From Crotalaria pallida (lineage: Eukaryota > Streptophyta > Magnoliopsida > Fabales > Fabaceae): a stretch of DNA of 64,000 nucleotides. Below are positions 21,601 to 32,442 of this stretch, piece after piece; the stretch's first letter is position 1, and each line of letters opens with the position of its first letter. Made by a program: the position numbers and the translations under genes. Under the pieces are notes generated by a model. The model made no database searches. It was not told the DNA's origin and was given only the letters and a program-made list of their open reading frames with translations. The stretch spans positions 8,494,001 to 8,558,000 of the forward strand of contig CM075653.1 of the NCBI GenBank assembly GCA_037953625.1. The letters run 5' to 3'.

Positions 21601-22931
21601 TATAGGACACATTCTAGAAGAAATTTTTGGTCCTATATATAAGACACTTTATATTTCCTATGCATCATTTATTGTTTTTTCTCTTTTTTGCCCTTATTAA
21701 ATGCTTTAACTAACTATGTTTTTTTGTTATTCATTAATGAATGCGAACTTTCCAAGTAAAGTGGAGGGGTAAAATTGTAATGTTACAATATATTCTCATA
21801 AAATTCACAAAACTAACCACTTTCCTTGGTCCGGAAAATACGGTTAAGTATGCCCTATATATAGGATCAGAGGGAGTAATAAACTACTATGGTCTTATAT
21901 GTGCTCGAACTTCTAATCATTTGATGAATTAAAGTATTAAGCGTGCTTAGACGAGAATAATACTAAAATGGATTACTTCCTGGAAAATCCTCGTGTTATA
22001 CATTTTTTCTAACAGTGCGTACTTTTGTTTTATCTTGTGATCATTGTTGGGCTTCTGCTTGAAGTATTTCTCAACCTCTTGATTTATCCCTTTTTGGAAT
22101 AAAATTTGTCTTATAAAAAAACTATCTATTGATTTATAAAATAGGAATATATTCATCATGTCTAGAGAATTAGCATAATTTTCCTTAAAATCGTTCCATA
22201 TAGTTCATACTTCTCACTAGACTTGTTTTGCAGCTGCTAGTGGTGCCGGTTTCATCGCCCGAGACATAACATTCGAAAATTATGCTGGACCCGAGAAGCA
22301 CCAAGCAGTGGCGCTCCGTGTCGGAGCTGACCATGCCGTGGTGTACCGTTGCAGCATCCTCGGGTACCAAGACACATGCTACGTGCACTCCAACCGTCAG
22401 TTTTTTCGCGAATGTGACATATTTGGTACCGTTGATTTCATATTTGGAAATGCGGCCGTTGTTTTTCAAAAATGTAACATTTTTGCTCGAAAGCCCATGG
22501 GCCAACAAAAAAACACCATCACGGCCCAAAACAGGAAGGATCCAAATCAAAACACGGGTATATCAATCCATGACTGCCGTATTCAACCCGCCCCAGATCT
22601 CACTAAGGTGAAGGACAATTTCCCCACCTATTTGGGCCGCCCATGGAAGTTATACTCTAGAACAGTGTACCTATTATCCTACATGGGTGATCACATACAC
22701 CCTAGTGGATGGTTGGAATGGAATGGAGAGTTTGCATTAGACACATTGTATTATGGAGAGTACATGAACTTTGGGCCAGGTGCAGCCATAGGCCAAAGGG
22801 TTAAATGGCCCGGGTACCGGGTCATCACGTCCACCGTGGAGGCTAACAGATTCACGGTGGCCCATTTCATATCGGGCTCGTCGTGGTTGCCGGCCACCGG
22901 AGTGGCCTTTTTGGCCGGCCTATCCACCTGA
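15631..22931 (+). CDS. Pectin methylesterase with PMEI pro-region (3 exons)
   Basis: Exons 15631-16685, 19510-19646 and 22234-22931 join with GT/AG sites into 629 residues. The product removes methyl esters from cell-wall homogalacturonan. A Ser-rich N-terminus leads to a membrane segment at about residues 42-66 (signal anchor). A PMEI-like pro-region follows (about 87-256; Cys 93, 102, 175, 225, 254), then RRLL motifs at 279 and 302, the usual subtilase processing sites. The catalytic domain starts near 315. Active-site residues are present: Q421 in PEKHQAVAL, Q443 and D444 in GYQDT, D465 in GTVDFIFGN, R533 in LGRPW. Exon 2 encodes YEENNLKVG to TFHTASF, a block every PME has. The start has an AACAATGG context and an N-terminus (ELDRLGPSDPGGSSRRS) resembling Arabidopsis PME34-type proteins. 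Introns are 2.8 and 2.6 kb and full of MITEs. Exon 1 is GC-rich against AT-rich surroundings. It appears intact. Confidence 0.95.
17573..17858. mobile_element. Stowaway-like MITE, family 3, in PME intron 1
   Basis: CTTCCTCCGGTCCTATATAT and (other strand) CTCCCTCCGGTCCTATATAT ends with TA flanks. Very similar in its body to 14709-15003 (CTCTTTTTTGCCCTTATTAAATG). Confidence 0.85.
18641..18936. mobile_element. Family 2 MITE, right end lost, in PME intron 1
   Basis: It starts CTCCGTTTCAGAAAATTTGACC and runs through the family 2 body (TTAATGTACAGTGATCTAGAGATG). The match stops at AAAAAAGCCTAAGG, so the right terminus is missing. Confidence 0.65.
21136..21338. mobile_element. Foldback MITE with GCCTC hairpins, in PME intron 2
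   Basis: Almost the whole element is one inverted repeat. Arms of about 85 bp begin AGAGAGTTACTTTTCAGCCC on each strand, and the centre is CCGCCTCATGAGGCG (21234-21248). It shares the GAGTTACTTTT-type terminus, the AGTGTAAAATTA phrase and the CCGCC hairpin design with 2914-3209, so the two are one family. Confidence 0.75.
21584..21876. mobile_element. Stowaway-like MITE, family 3, in PME intron 2
   Basis: CTCCCTTTTGTCTTATATAT and (other strand) CTCCCTCTGATCCTATATAT ends with TA flanks. The body matches the copies at 14709 and 17573. Confidence 0.85.
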
Positions 22932-23344
22932 ATTCTAGTACATAAGAACAATGTTACAAAGTCCCATGCATACCCAATTGGGGAAATTGATTCTGTTTTT
23001 GTAGTTATTGTTTTATTTTTACATTGCCAAAAATATGTCTTTTTGGCCTTAATTTTTTGCTCAAGGATGCTGATAATAATAAATATAAGTTGTAAACAGC
23101 ATTTTATATAGTAGTTGCTTTTACTTTTTTATGCTAATAAAAACGTTGTAGTTAACTCAAGTTTAGTATCATTTTAATCAAGAAAGTTTACCACTCCATG
23201 AGAAAAGAAAAGGACTCCACTAATCAAATCCTATTGCAGAAAAAGATGAAATAAACATAAGGGCAGAGAAATTTTACAGGGGATATAATTTTGACATTAT
23301 TTGTACAAAATACAATAATACTTAATAACACTAGCTAGTCATAA
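22932..23344. other. Intergenic gap between convergent PME and GNAT genes
   Basis: AT-rich sequence that should hold the 3' UTRs of both genes. AATAATAAATATAAG near 23,075 and ATGCTAATAAAAACG near 23,130 are possible poly(A) signals for PME. No other gene is seen. Confidence 0.5.
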
Positions 23345-23878
23345 TTAATCACTAGGAGGAATTTCATCCGTTGACAAAAAACTAAACACAACCAGATCCT
23401 TGAGGTTTCCCTTGATATAAGTGTACTTTCTAAGCACTCCCTCTTTAAGGAACCCAACCTTTTCCAAGACCCTTTGAGAAGCTATATTCTCCACATAAGT
23501 AAAAGCCTGCAACCTTAACAAATCAGGGAGATCCTTGAAGACTTGAGACACAGCAATCTTGATTGCTTTGGTGGTGATACCTTGATTCCAGTAATTCTTG
23601 GCTATAGCATAGCCTATGTCAGCCTTGCACCTTTCATCACCAGACCAAGGATACACTGAGATAAAGCCAATAGAATGATCATCAAGGCAAATTGATCTAC
23701 GCCAAGGGTGAGGAATGCAAACATCTCTAATGAACTCCAAAGCTTCTTCCCTTGAACCACAAGTCTTCCATCTGAGATTTTGAGTCACTCGATCATCTCC
23801 TGCCCACAACAGAAAATCATCAACATCACTTATCTTGAATGGCCTTAGAGAAATCCTTGATAAATCTACTTTAGCCAT
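23345..23878 (-). CDS. GNAT-family N-acetyltransferase (RimJ/RimL type)
   Basis: A single-exon protein of 177 residues. It opens with the family's LRPFKISDVDDF block (11-22). The acetyl-CoA region is DIGYAIAKNYWNQGITTKA (87-105), and the C-terminal motif ENIASQRVLEKVGFLKEG (130-147) is typical of plant RimJ/RimL-like (Acetyltransf_3) proteins. Such enzymes move an acetyl group from acetyl-CoA to an amine; the substrate here is unknown. The frame is open a further 49 codons upstream to an ATG at 24025, but that stretch is AT-biased and unlike the family. The ATG at 23878, followed by MAKVDLSRI, matches the start of the paralogue at 54555. It converges on the PME gene. No signal peptide or membrane segment is visible, so a cytosolic or nuclear location is likely. 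It appears intact. Confidence 0.9.
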   Translation of the reverse strand: MAKVDLSRISLRPFKISDVDDFLLWAGDDRVTQNLRWKTCGSREEALEFIRDVCIPHPWRRSICLDDHSIGFISVYPWSGDERCKADIGYAIAKNYWNQGITTKAIKIAVSQVFKDLPDLLRLQAFTYVENIASQRVLEKVGFLKEGVLRKYTYIKGNLKDLVVFSFLSTDEIPPSD

Positions 23879-24104
23879 ATTTGTATACCCTTTTTCATTT
23901 TCTAGCCCATTATATGATGATGAATAAGTAGGTAGTTCTTTAAGATGGATGATAAAGTAAAAAATTGAACATAATGACTTGCTTACTTTTCTTTCCTTAA
24001 AATATTGAAATGTAGGCCCTATCATCGTAAAAAAACTACTATGAGCTAATCTAATTCTAGTATGAAAAATGGAGTCAACTTTTAGATAGAAGAAAAAAAA
24101 AGTA

Positions 24105-24400
24105 CTCCTTCCTTCGTGTTGTCTTGCTCATTTCACATAAATTAATAAATGAGTAAATATGTGAGAGTTTGATATGTTTTGATTAAATTGCTTTCATTTA
24201 ATAATATGGGAAAGAGTAATAATAAATGTATGAAAATTATATTGAAGAAAGATGGAGAGATAAGATATGAAAAATAGAATGTAATAAATAACGGTATGCT
24301 CGGTAAAAAAAGTATAAATGAGTATTAAGTTTCTAAAATTACATAATTTATGAGACAAAGTAAAATAGTCAAATGAACATAATTTATGAGATGGAGGGAG
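24105..24400. mobile_element. Stowaway-like MITE
   Basis: CTCCTTCCTTCGTGTTGTC left and CTCCCTCCATCTCATAAAT right (other strand) with TA flanks. It lies about 230 bp upstream of the GNAT start codon, so it may be in its promoter region. Confidence 0.6.
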
Positions 24401-24415
24401 TAATAATAATAATAA

Positions 24416-24894
24416 GGCTAAACTACTCATTTGGTCTCTTACCTTATTTTTCACTATTTTTGGTATCATATTGATTCTTAATGTTTCTTTTCACTATCAA
24501 TTTGGTCCTGAATTAATGTTCATCATATGTAGACCAATATGATACTCATACGTGTTATTTCTCTCTTCAACAATGCAAATGTGAACCAATATGATATGGA
24601 CACGTAAGATAAACAATGACTTTGGGACCAATTTGATAATAAAAAAACATGAAGGATCAATATGATACTATAAAAAATGGAGCAATTATTAGGTGGTCCG
24701 GGACCACATGGTCCAGGATAATCACAACCATCTATTATTTAAATTTTGAATTTTTTTAATAAAAAATAAACTACCAACGGTTGGGATGTGCCTGGACCAT
24801 GTGATTCAGGACTAACTAATAATTTTCCATAAAAAATGTGAGAGACCAATTTAATATTGAAAAATAAGATAAATGACCAAATACGTAGTTTAGC
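24416..24894. mobile_element. TIR element with a second TIR element nested in it
   Basis: Outer ends are GGCTAAACTACTCATTTGGT and, on the other strand, GCTAAACTACGTATTTGGTC. Inside, at about 24,683-24,824, lies another inverted pair: ATTATTAGGTGGTCCGGGAC against ATTATTAGTTAGTCCTGAAT, with CATGGTCCAGG / CCTGGACCATG. Both are noncoding. Confidence 0.65.
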
Positions 24895-25397
24895 ATAGCA
24901 TAATAATAATACTGAGACTATAATGGGTAGAGGCCGCTAGAACACATGCCTCCTCTGCAACAAATTATGACACAGATCAAGCATCCCTCCTAAAAGCAAT
25001 GGAGATCACAAGCATAGGCCAAAAGCCTTCGTGATCTCCCGTTCCGGATAAGTAATTTGTGACATTGCTATCAGCTCTTTGTTTAAAGAATACTTAAAAA
25101 ACTTAAAATCTGTACTTTTGAGTGGGGTGGGAATAAATTGACATACATGGTTTAGTTATGTTTCTCTTTTTAAGTTTTTTAAAAATGTTTTTGTTCTTTT
25201 ATCTTTGGATTAGTGATTATCAATGGCATAAAACTCATGAACCATTTTATTCTGATATGTTTCTTCTCAAACCATAAATTTTTTGGGAGATCAAAATACC
25301 TATAGCAGGAGTGTTGATACTAAAGCTGTTATAAAGTATCTTTGACAGCATAATGGATCTCTTAAATTTAGCATACAAACAAGGAGCATTCCTATTG
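24895..25397. other. Intergenic DNA, no gene seen
   Basis: It includes an inverted pair around GGAGATCACAAGCATAGGCC / GGCCAAAAGCCTTCGTGATC near 25,000-25,040. No coding sequence is supportable. Confidence 0.4.
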
Positions 25398-25828
25398 GGA
25401 TCCGAAAGATGGTAAACTATGCCTGAGGTGGGTGACACCAAAGGAAACTCTGGTGAAGGCTCGCAGCGATACTTAAGCGCAAATCGTTCACCTGACTTGA
25501 CTTGGGTATAGGGGCAAAAGACTAATCGAAGCATCTAGTAGTCAGTTCCCTCCAAAATTTCCCATAGGATAGCTGTGGCTTGCTGGCGAGTTCTATCGGA
25601 TAAAGCCAATGTTTAGAGGCACCGGGGGTGCAACATCCTCGACCTATTTTTAAACTTTCAATAGGTAGGACGGTGTGGTTGCTCCGTTGAGTTGCACAAA
25701 TGAAATCGAGAGCTCCAATTGGACCATTTTTGATAAGCAGAATTGACGATGCAGGATGAATCGAAAGCTAGATTTACAATACCCAACTACGTGCTAACCT
25801 AGACTTCGCAAAGGATGTTGGTTTATGG
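25398..25828 (+). pseudogene. Fragment of nuclear 25S rRNA, decayed
   Basis: About 430 bp can be followed along the plant 25S rRNA from memory: GGATCCGAAAGATGGT, AACTATGCCTGAG, GGAAACTCTGGTGAAG, GCAGCGATACT, TGGGTATAGGGGCAAAAGAC, TAATCGAAGCATCTAGTAG, GGATAGCTG, GAGTTCTATCGGATAAAGCC, AATAGGTAGGACGGTGTGG, ATCGAGAGCTCCAA. Scattered substitutions and small indels run through it, many of them C-to-T or G-to-A. It is isolated, with no 18S, 5.8S or spacer nearby, so it is a dispersed relic and not part of a working rDNA unit. A 95-residue ORF read on its other strand is accidental. Confidence 0.9.
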
Positions 25829-26489
25829 GACTGAACCATATAAACTAGTTTGGATTTTTGAACCAAACTGGTTTTAGTTTATAAAATGGTTTTGTACTGG
25901 TTCCGTGCCGATTCATGATTTAAAAACGGTTTTAAACCAGTTTACAATTTTAAACCTGGTAAACCGTTTTTCAAAACCGAGTTTCTCACACAAACTAGTT
26001 TATTAATAAAACCATTTTTTACCATAAAAACCACATACAAAAAATTTGCGTGCGGTTCAGGTTGCCTGAATAAAGCCTTCTTTCTTGTGTACTTCCTCAA
26101 AAATCTGGCAACATCGAGACAAAAACGGTAATGCAAGGCTAGGTAATGGACATGAATGGGCAGCGGCGAGTTCGACTATGGAAGCAATGGAGAGCGAGGG
26201 GCTTGGGCTTTGTCTTCTTGCTAACAATGAAGGTCATAAGCCTAGACCATGTGCCCTCTTGTTCACCCATTGACCTCATCTAGATTTGAATGTTTCAATG
26301 TTGCTATTTAAAAAATGATCATTACAGGTAAAAAAAATCAAGTTTTTTTCTGCAAGTATTCTTCCCTATCTTTTTAGTTTTTGGAGTATATTTAAAGAAT
26401 GAACCATAAAAACAAGGTATGAGTGTGCAGAGCTCTAGAGGTGCTATCACATTCTCTTGACTATATTAAATTACAAAGATATGCAATAT
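25829..26489. other. Intergenic DNA with GGTTTT/AAACC-rich stretch
   Basis: Positions 25,850-25,990 are built of repeated AACTGGTTTTA-like and AAACCGTTTT-like words. No gene is recognised. Confidence 0.4.
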
Positions 26490-26670
26490 ATATACAAATA
26501 TGCAAGAAATTCCTTTGGTGCAAAAACTGGGAAGACACGTACACTGTTTTACTAGGATGGCATCGGGTCTCCAAATGGAAAAAACATGGAGGTCTAAATG
26601 TCCATGATTGGGCCTTCAATTGGTAAGCAATATTAGGAAGAAGAGTCAACAGGAATGCACACTCGGTAGA
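26490..26670 (+). pseudogene. LINE reverse-transcriptase C-terminal remnant
   Basis: The plus-strand translation contains KKFLWCKNWEDTY, LLGWHRVSKWKKHGGLNV and a stop soon after. It fits the plant LINE pattern in which a W..VC..K..GGL motif follows the polymerase domain and precedes the zinc-binding region. It is short and broken, and the rest of the element is not recognisable. Confidence 0.5.
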
Positions 26671-27023
26671 ATCCCATAAAAAAACGGGGTTTGAAGTCTA
26701 AAGTGTGGGATTTGCAAAGTACTGCTCTGTTTGCCCTTATCATAGAAAAATGATGCACTTTGGGTCAAATGGAGTAACTTCGTATACGGATGTACCTGAA
26801 GCACCAGGATTTGTGGTAGCATGGTGTAAAAGCTACAAATAGCTAGCATTGGAAATCGGTTATAAAAACTAGAGACGACAATCTCAAGCGTAGGTTTGAA
26901 AATGGCAAATGGAAGAGGCAATTAATGGTCAGTAAACTATAAGTAGAGGCCATAAGTGGTTGTAAAGGCCTATATCCAACCTCTTTGAATGCAAGTGGTT
27001 TGAAGAATTGTTGTAACTACTTA

Positions 27024-27275
27024 CTCCCTCCTGCTCGAATTATTAGCAAAATTAATTAATTTTATGTTTATTAAGATGATTAGTTGATTGTATTTAATTT
27101 TCTAAAATTTATAAAAGAATAGAGGTATTTTAGAAAAGTTGCATTGCGAATGAAATAAAAATTAAATAAAATAACAATTTTCTAAGGATGTTTTTGGAAA
27201 GTGACATTGGGAATGAAATAAAATTTAAGAAATATGGTTAATTTTACTTATACAGTGTTTTAAACCAAGACATAT
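27024..27275. mobile_element. Partial MITE
   Basis: It starts CTCCCTCCTGCTCGAATTAT after TA. The right end (GTTTTAAACCAAGACATATA) is decayed and the boundary is approximate. Confidence 0.4.
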
Positions 27276-27719
27276 ATGTTTTTTTTTTTGCTTATATTTC
27301 AAGCCATACAAAGTATTGGATATATCTTAGATAATTGGCTGGTGAAGTATAGACATAGGAAGCAATGGATTATTCTTGATTTGGGCTGCTTATTTATACG
27401 TGTGGCATTCAACATTTGATTGGAAAGAAATAGAAGCATTTTCTGGCTCAAGGAAATGAATTTTAGAGACATCTTTACTCTATTAAGCAAGAATTCACCA
27501 TTAAATTTATGCATTGTTTACCTAAGTTAGATAGTTGGAAAAAAATCCAATCCTTGTACACATAGAGTGCGTGAGAGCTGAAGTTTAAAATTCGATTGGA
27601 TAATTTTTTATGCTTGAACCTTACATAATAGGTTGACAAGTGTCTTAAATTCATCTTTGCTTGTAGTTAAATATCATTATTGGGAATGAAATTTCTCTTC
27701 TACCTAAATATATACTCCG

Positions 27720-27945
27720 TAACCAACGTGAGGTTGGTCGAGTGGTAGCTTACTTGGTCCCTTAACCAACTGGTCTCGAGTTCGAGCCTTGGGTATGGAG
27801 TAACCCCGCTGGGAGACCCCTGCCGCTTAGTGCGAGCTCAATTGGGTCGGACCGCATGAGTCGGATTCTGGGTAAACCAGATCCGGGTACCGGTTGGTGT
27901 ACACAAATATATAAATATATATATATATATATTAATGAGGGCAAC
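27720..27945 (+). mobile_element. tRNA-derived SINE (Au-like)
   Basis: An A box (GGTCGAGTGGTAGC) and a B box (GAGTTCGAGCC) about 40 bases apart are followed by a tRNA-unrelated body (CCGGGTACCGGTTGGTGTAC) and an AT-rich tail. The order and spacing match plant SINEs with internal Pol III promoters. No clear target-site duplication was found. Confidence 0.7.
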
Positions 27946-27990
27946 CCTCACTACAATTACTATCATTTCATAGCTAATTATTAATTTTAC

Positions 27991-27995
<5 letters not shown>

Positions 27996-28042
<47 letters not shown>
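27996..28042. repeat. (AT)n microsatellite
   Basis: An uninterrupted TA run of about 46 bases, preceded by a shorter one at 27,912-27,932. Confidence 0.95.
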
Positions 28043-28048
<6 letters not shown>

Positions 28049-28840
28049 ACTCTTATATATGCATTTGTATGTTATATTTGTTCCATTACTAGGGAAATTG
28101 CCTATGCGATGCACCGATCTTAAATTTTGTTATTCTTTTAATTTGTTCAAACATTAAACATTAATTTTATATACACGTGACTATTTTTTAGAGGACAATA
28201 AATTTATCATTTTTTGGAATTATATTTTATATGATATTTTTTTAATTATTACAAATTTACAATGAAAAAAGTAATATTATGATCAAACAAATTTATGTAA
28301 TCAAATTGGAATATAAAACTTATAATTAGATTAAATGTGAAAAATATTTTGAAAAAAATTTATAATATGTGAAACAATCATGAATACTTTAAAAACATAT
28401 GAATAACTGTTATTATTTTTCTCCGTGTTTTTTTGGTGGGGCAATTATATAATATAAAATTGGTATAATATATAATGCACAAACTTTTGTTTATATATTA
28501 AGCAAAATGTAAATATTTAAAATTTTTTTTAAATTTTAATAAAGGATGTCATATGTAGAGCTATTCATAAGCATTTGACTAAATAAACAAATATTTTATA
28601 TTTTATATTTTATATTTGTCGAATCATCATGTCTTTGAATCCTCCTCAAAAGTGAATAATTGATTCTCAAAAGACCTACAAAATCACATTTCTTTCAATA
28701 TACAAAATGAAACATATTAAAAGAGGATTGAGATCAATAGAAAATTCAATAAATAGTAAAAGATTATAGAAGAGAAGAAATTATAGAGATGACAAGATCT
28801 TAGTCTAATATAAGATATTTTCCAATGAATTTTATACCTT
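28043..28840. other. AT-rich intergenic DNA, no gene seen
   Basis: Very AT-rich, no supportable ORF or RNA gene. Confidence 0.5.
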
Positions 28841-30110
28841 TTTAACTTAGTTTTTGTTTGATTTCCTTTGCAAATTAGTTAATTTTAGGTTGGTTTTAGG
28901 TTTAGTGTCAATACCATTACTCTGAGTATTTTTATGTGATTTCAGGTGAGTTTTGATGATTAAAGGAGGAAAGAAGAAAAGAAAATAAAAAAGAACCAAG
29001 AAGAAGAAAAAGGAAAATTCAGTATCGAAGCACGCTCAAGCGTGAGGTCCATGCGCCCAAGCGGGTGGGACATGCACCCAAGCGCGCGGCGAGACCAGAA
29101 ATTGATAGAAGACTGAATTTTCAGAATCCTTCATGAAGCATAATTGAATTAGAGATAAAAGATAGAAGATTAGAGATAGCAGATTAAATCAATCTGAAGA
29201 CTTCTTTCGAGTTTAGGATTTATCTTTATCTCAATTAGATAGAATAGATAAAATATGAATTTTCTGTTGGAGATAAGAGATTTAATCTTGTAATTTATTA
29301 TTTATAGATTTTTAATCCTTGGGATTAGTAACACTTAGAGAGCTAGAAATCATAGCACAACATTCTTAGAGAGAGAAACATTACTTCTTTTCCTTATTCT
29401 TCAATTCTCATGTATCTCTTAGGTAATATGGACTCTATGAGAAGCTAATTCTCCTTTTGGGATTGAACACACCATCAAACTCATGTGTATTCGGTGATGT
29501 AATCGTATTTTTATTCATCTATTCAATTATTGGTATTTCTATTCTACTCTTAATGTCTGCAATTATTTGATCAATATTTGCTTAATCTAGGTTTTTGGCT
29601 TTGACTGGAAAGTAGGGTTTTAAACTTGATTTGAATATAAATACTTGGTTTATTGTTATGCTAGGAATAGATAATAATAGATCAATTGCCATTAATGCTA
29701 GGTTTTAGTTGGGTATTCTTTTGAATGTGCAAGGAATTGATATTCAAGGGAATTATCTTAGAATTTTATATGCAATGAATTGATATAATTGAATTTAGTG
29801 CATTGCATCAATAATTGTTTAGTAAATAATAGTACTCATCACCGAATTGCCAACAAGTGCGATTGGTAAGGTTCAATCTCCGTTTTTCCTATTAATCCAA
29901 TCATCGTTTTATTGTTTTTATTTAATTCGAGTTATTTTCATTAGTTTCATAATTACTCTAGTTCACAAATTATTTAGAATTACGTACTGCTTGCACACGC
30001 TTAATTAAATTGATTATTAGAGAATTAATAGAAATCACCAATTTCTTGTGGATCGATACTCACTTCTACTATATACAAGTTGTGTTCTTGTGTTTAACCC
30101 GAATACACAA
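28841..30110 (+). mobile_element. Possible solo LTR or LTR-element remnant
   Basis: A block of different composition holds LTR-like leader text: a purine-rich stretch (28,966-29,020), CTCAAGCGTGAGG and CCCAAGCG words, then CTTAATTAAATTGATTATTAG and TTCTTGTGGATCGATACTC near its right side. That resembles the region before the primer-binding site in some Gypsy elements. No gag, pol or paired LTR was found, and the ends are not defined. Confidence 0.3.
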
Positions 30111-30720
30111 CATTAAACCTATATATCTATATCCTATAATCAATTTTCTTGCACATTCAAAATCTTCATAGAAAAGTAATATCTTAAAATATTTAACGAA
30201 AATGAACTAAGCAAAACTTCAAAAAGTTGAAGCGATATTACCACTATAAAAAGAAGATGACGCAAATAAGATATAGTACCTTGAGTGTCTATAACAATTG
30301 TATATATATATTGAGTGACAGATTTTACATGCATATATATACTTGTTACTTGTGAATTTTATAATAATTTATGAATATAGTGCATAAATAACGTCTCATC
30401 ATAATAATATAAATTGTAACGTATATAATGTGCATTCATTACAAAAATCATTTATCTTCCTTCCTTCAATTACATGTATTCATATCTCATGTCTAAAATG
30501 AAAGAAAATGAAAAGATTTTACCTTGGATTGATATGGACGGATGTGATTTATTATTACATTTGCAATTGGATGACTGAGATTAGAAGAGAAATTAGGAGG
30601 GAAAGTGGGAAATTAAGAGGGAAAGTAAAATTAGCAATAGGATTGAGGAGGGAAATCACATTTACCTTAAACTTCTCCTATTTTATAATATGTTGATGAT
30701 AAAAAGATTTATAGTTAGTA

Positions 30721-31082
30721 CTACATTCGTCTCTAAATATAAGACCATTTTGACACTTTTATTTTGTTCCTATTTATAAGATCCTATACCAATTTTCAAT
30801 AACCATTAATTACTTTTTTTTTCACAAACACTCATATTTATTTAATACTTTTTAGATTCTCAATAATATTAATAGGGGTAATTATAAGACCTTATACCAA
30901 TTTTCAATAACCATTGATTACTTTTTTTCACAAACACACCTATTTATTTAACACTTTTTAGATTCTCAATAGTATTAATTAACAGGGGTAATTATGAAAA
31001 TACATATCAAAAGTTCACATTTTCAATACAATTATGGACGTGAAATCTCTCAAAGAGGTCCTATATATAGGGACGAAGGGAG
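30721..31082. mobile_element. Family 1 MITE with internal duplication
   Basis: Ends CTACATTCGTCTCTAAATAT and (other strand) CTCCCTTCGTCCCTATATAT. A stretch of about 110 bp from ATTATAAGACCTTATACC to GGGGTAATT occurs twice in tandem, making the element longer than its relatives. Confidence 0.7.
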
Positions 31083-31155
31083 TATTATTAATTTTCTTAA
31101 CTTGAGTTTTTAAGGTTGGGAATAAGAAAAAAGGGTATTGCTAACCAGTTCCCTA

Positions 31156-32442
31156 AGAGCATCTCCAACCCCAAACCCGTTTTTGGTTCTTAATCGGGTC
31201 CCACGTATTATCTTATAATTTTTTTATACTTTTTTAAAAGTTAAAATTAAAATTCTAACAACTTTTTTACTACAATCCCAAAAACAATTTTCATTCTTAA
31301 ATGAGACCCACAACCTACCCTACACTTTTATATTTTACATTTAATGATAAATATATTTTATAATTTTCATTTCATCTAAAAAGCCAACAATACATCAGCT
31401 ACTTTTTTTTAAAAAAAAATTGAAGGAATATATTCAAGAGTATACAACGGTACAACGAGTAGGTTTTCATTCTAAATATATTTTAATTTTTGTTTTTTTT
31501 TTATAATAATTTTTTTCTTTTATCATATATTTATTTTTAATTTTAAAAAGTCATTTTAAAAAATAAAATACTAAAATAAACATACACACACTTCTACTCC
31601 ACTACCAACGAGCTGTTGGTGCAGTGGTGCCAGGGGCTGCACTTGGTAGGACGAACCACGATTCGATCCCCCGCAACGTTAGGAGAAGAATAAAACCTTA
31701 ACCCCGAGACCCCCTCGAACTGGATTAATCGGCCCAATGGACCGAATACCAGGGTGCAAACCAAAAACACTTCTACTCCACTCACTCTCAACACACGGTT
31801 CCACTCATTTCTCCTCTCATTCATTTCCTTCTTTCTTCTTTCTTTCTTCATCTCCACTCACCACTCAATCTCCACGGCTCTCTTTCCTTCCTCTCTTCTC
31901 TCACTTCACCAAACCCATCATCAACAACGATCATCACCACCAACACCCTCTGATCATCATCAACAACAAACCACCAACGGCCCCAGTCAACACATCCATT
32001 CCTTGCATGCAAGATTTTTCAATTTCTCCTCCAGATTTTTTTTTCCGATTTCCTTTTGTAATTTCAGGTTCCTTCTGTATTTTCTTGTTAATTTATTTTT
32101 TTCGATTTCCTTTTGTAATTTTAGGTTAATTTAATTATTTTGTTGATCAATTTTGTGTTGCGGGTATTGCCTCTGCGATTCTGCTTTGATTTCCTTTGGC
32201 ATCATTTCCTTTGATTGCCTCTGCGATTTTGCTTCTGCCTCTGTTTTTTTTTTCCCAATTTTTTTTTCACGTTCTCTCTCCATTCTCACCAAACAAAGCA
32301 CTTATGGGTCTCTCTTTGCCCAACAAACGAGTTCGTTGGGACGACTGCGATTGTCGAGACGAACTCACACCACGCCGAACTTAGTCTCCTTTCGGTTTGT
32401 TCATGGGACGAACTCACTGACGACCCACTGTTGTGGTGCTCT
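31156..32442. mobile_element. Possible TIR transposon with captured UTR-like DNA
   Basis: Left end AGAGCATCTCCAACCCC, right end on the other strand AGAGCACCACAACAGTGG. The right half (31,783-32,440) is CT-rich like a plant 5' UTR and has several overlapping low-complexity frames but no recognisable protein. A SINE is inserted inside. The ends match only weakly. Confidence 0.35.
31604..31766 (+). mobile_element. tRNA-derived SINE with perfect 16-bp TSD
   Basis: ACACTTCTACTCCACT occurs exactly at 31588-31603 and 31767-31782. The 163 bp between them has an A-box-like TGTTGGTGCAGTGG, a B-box-like CGATTCGATCCCC and an A-rich end (CAAACCAAAAA). The perfect duplication shows a young insertion. Confidence 0.9.

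Larger units (their letters stand above)
19647..22233 (+). other. Intron 2 of the PME gene
   Basis: Bounded by CTTCG|GTATATTCC and TTTTGCAG|CTGCTAG, splitting an Ala codon after one base. It carries a palindromic MITE (21136-21338) and a family 3 MITE (21584-21876). A GC-richer patch at 20,135-20,225 has no recognised identity. Confidence 0.9.

Noticed and set aside
25247..25534. 95-residue minus-strand ORF
   Set aside because: Antisense to the decayed 25S rRNA fragment.
27720..27790. tRNA gene
   Set aside because: A and B boxes are present, but no cloverleaf acceptor stem closes. It is the head of a SINE.
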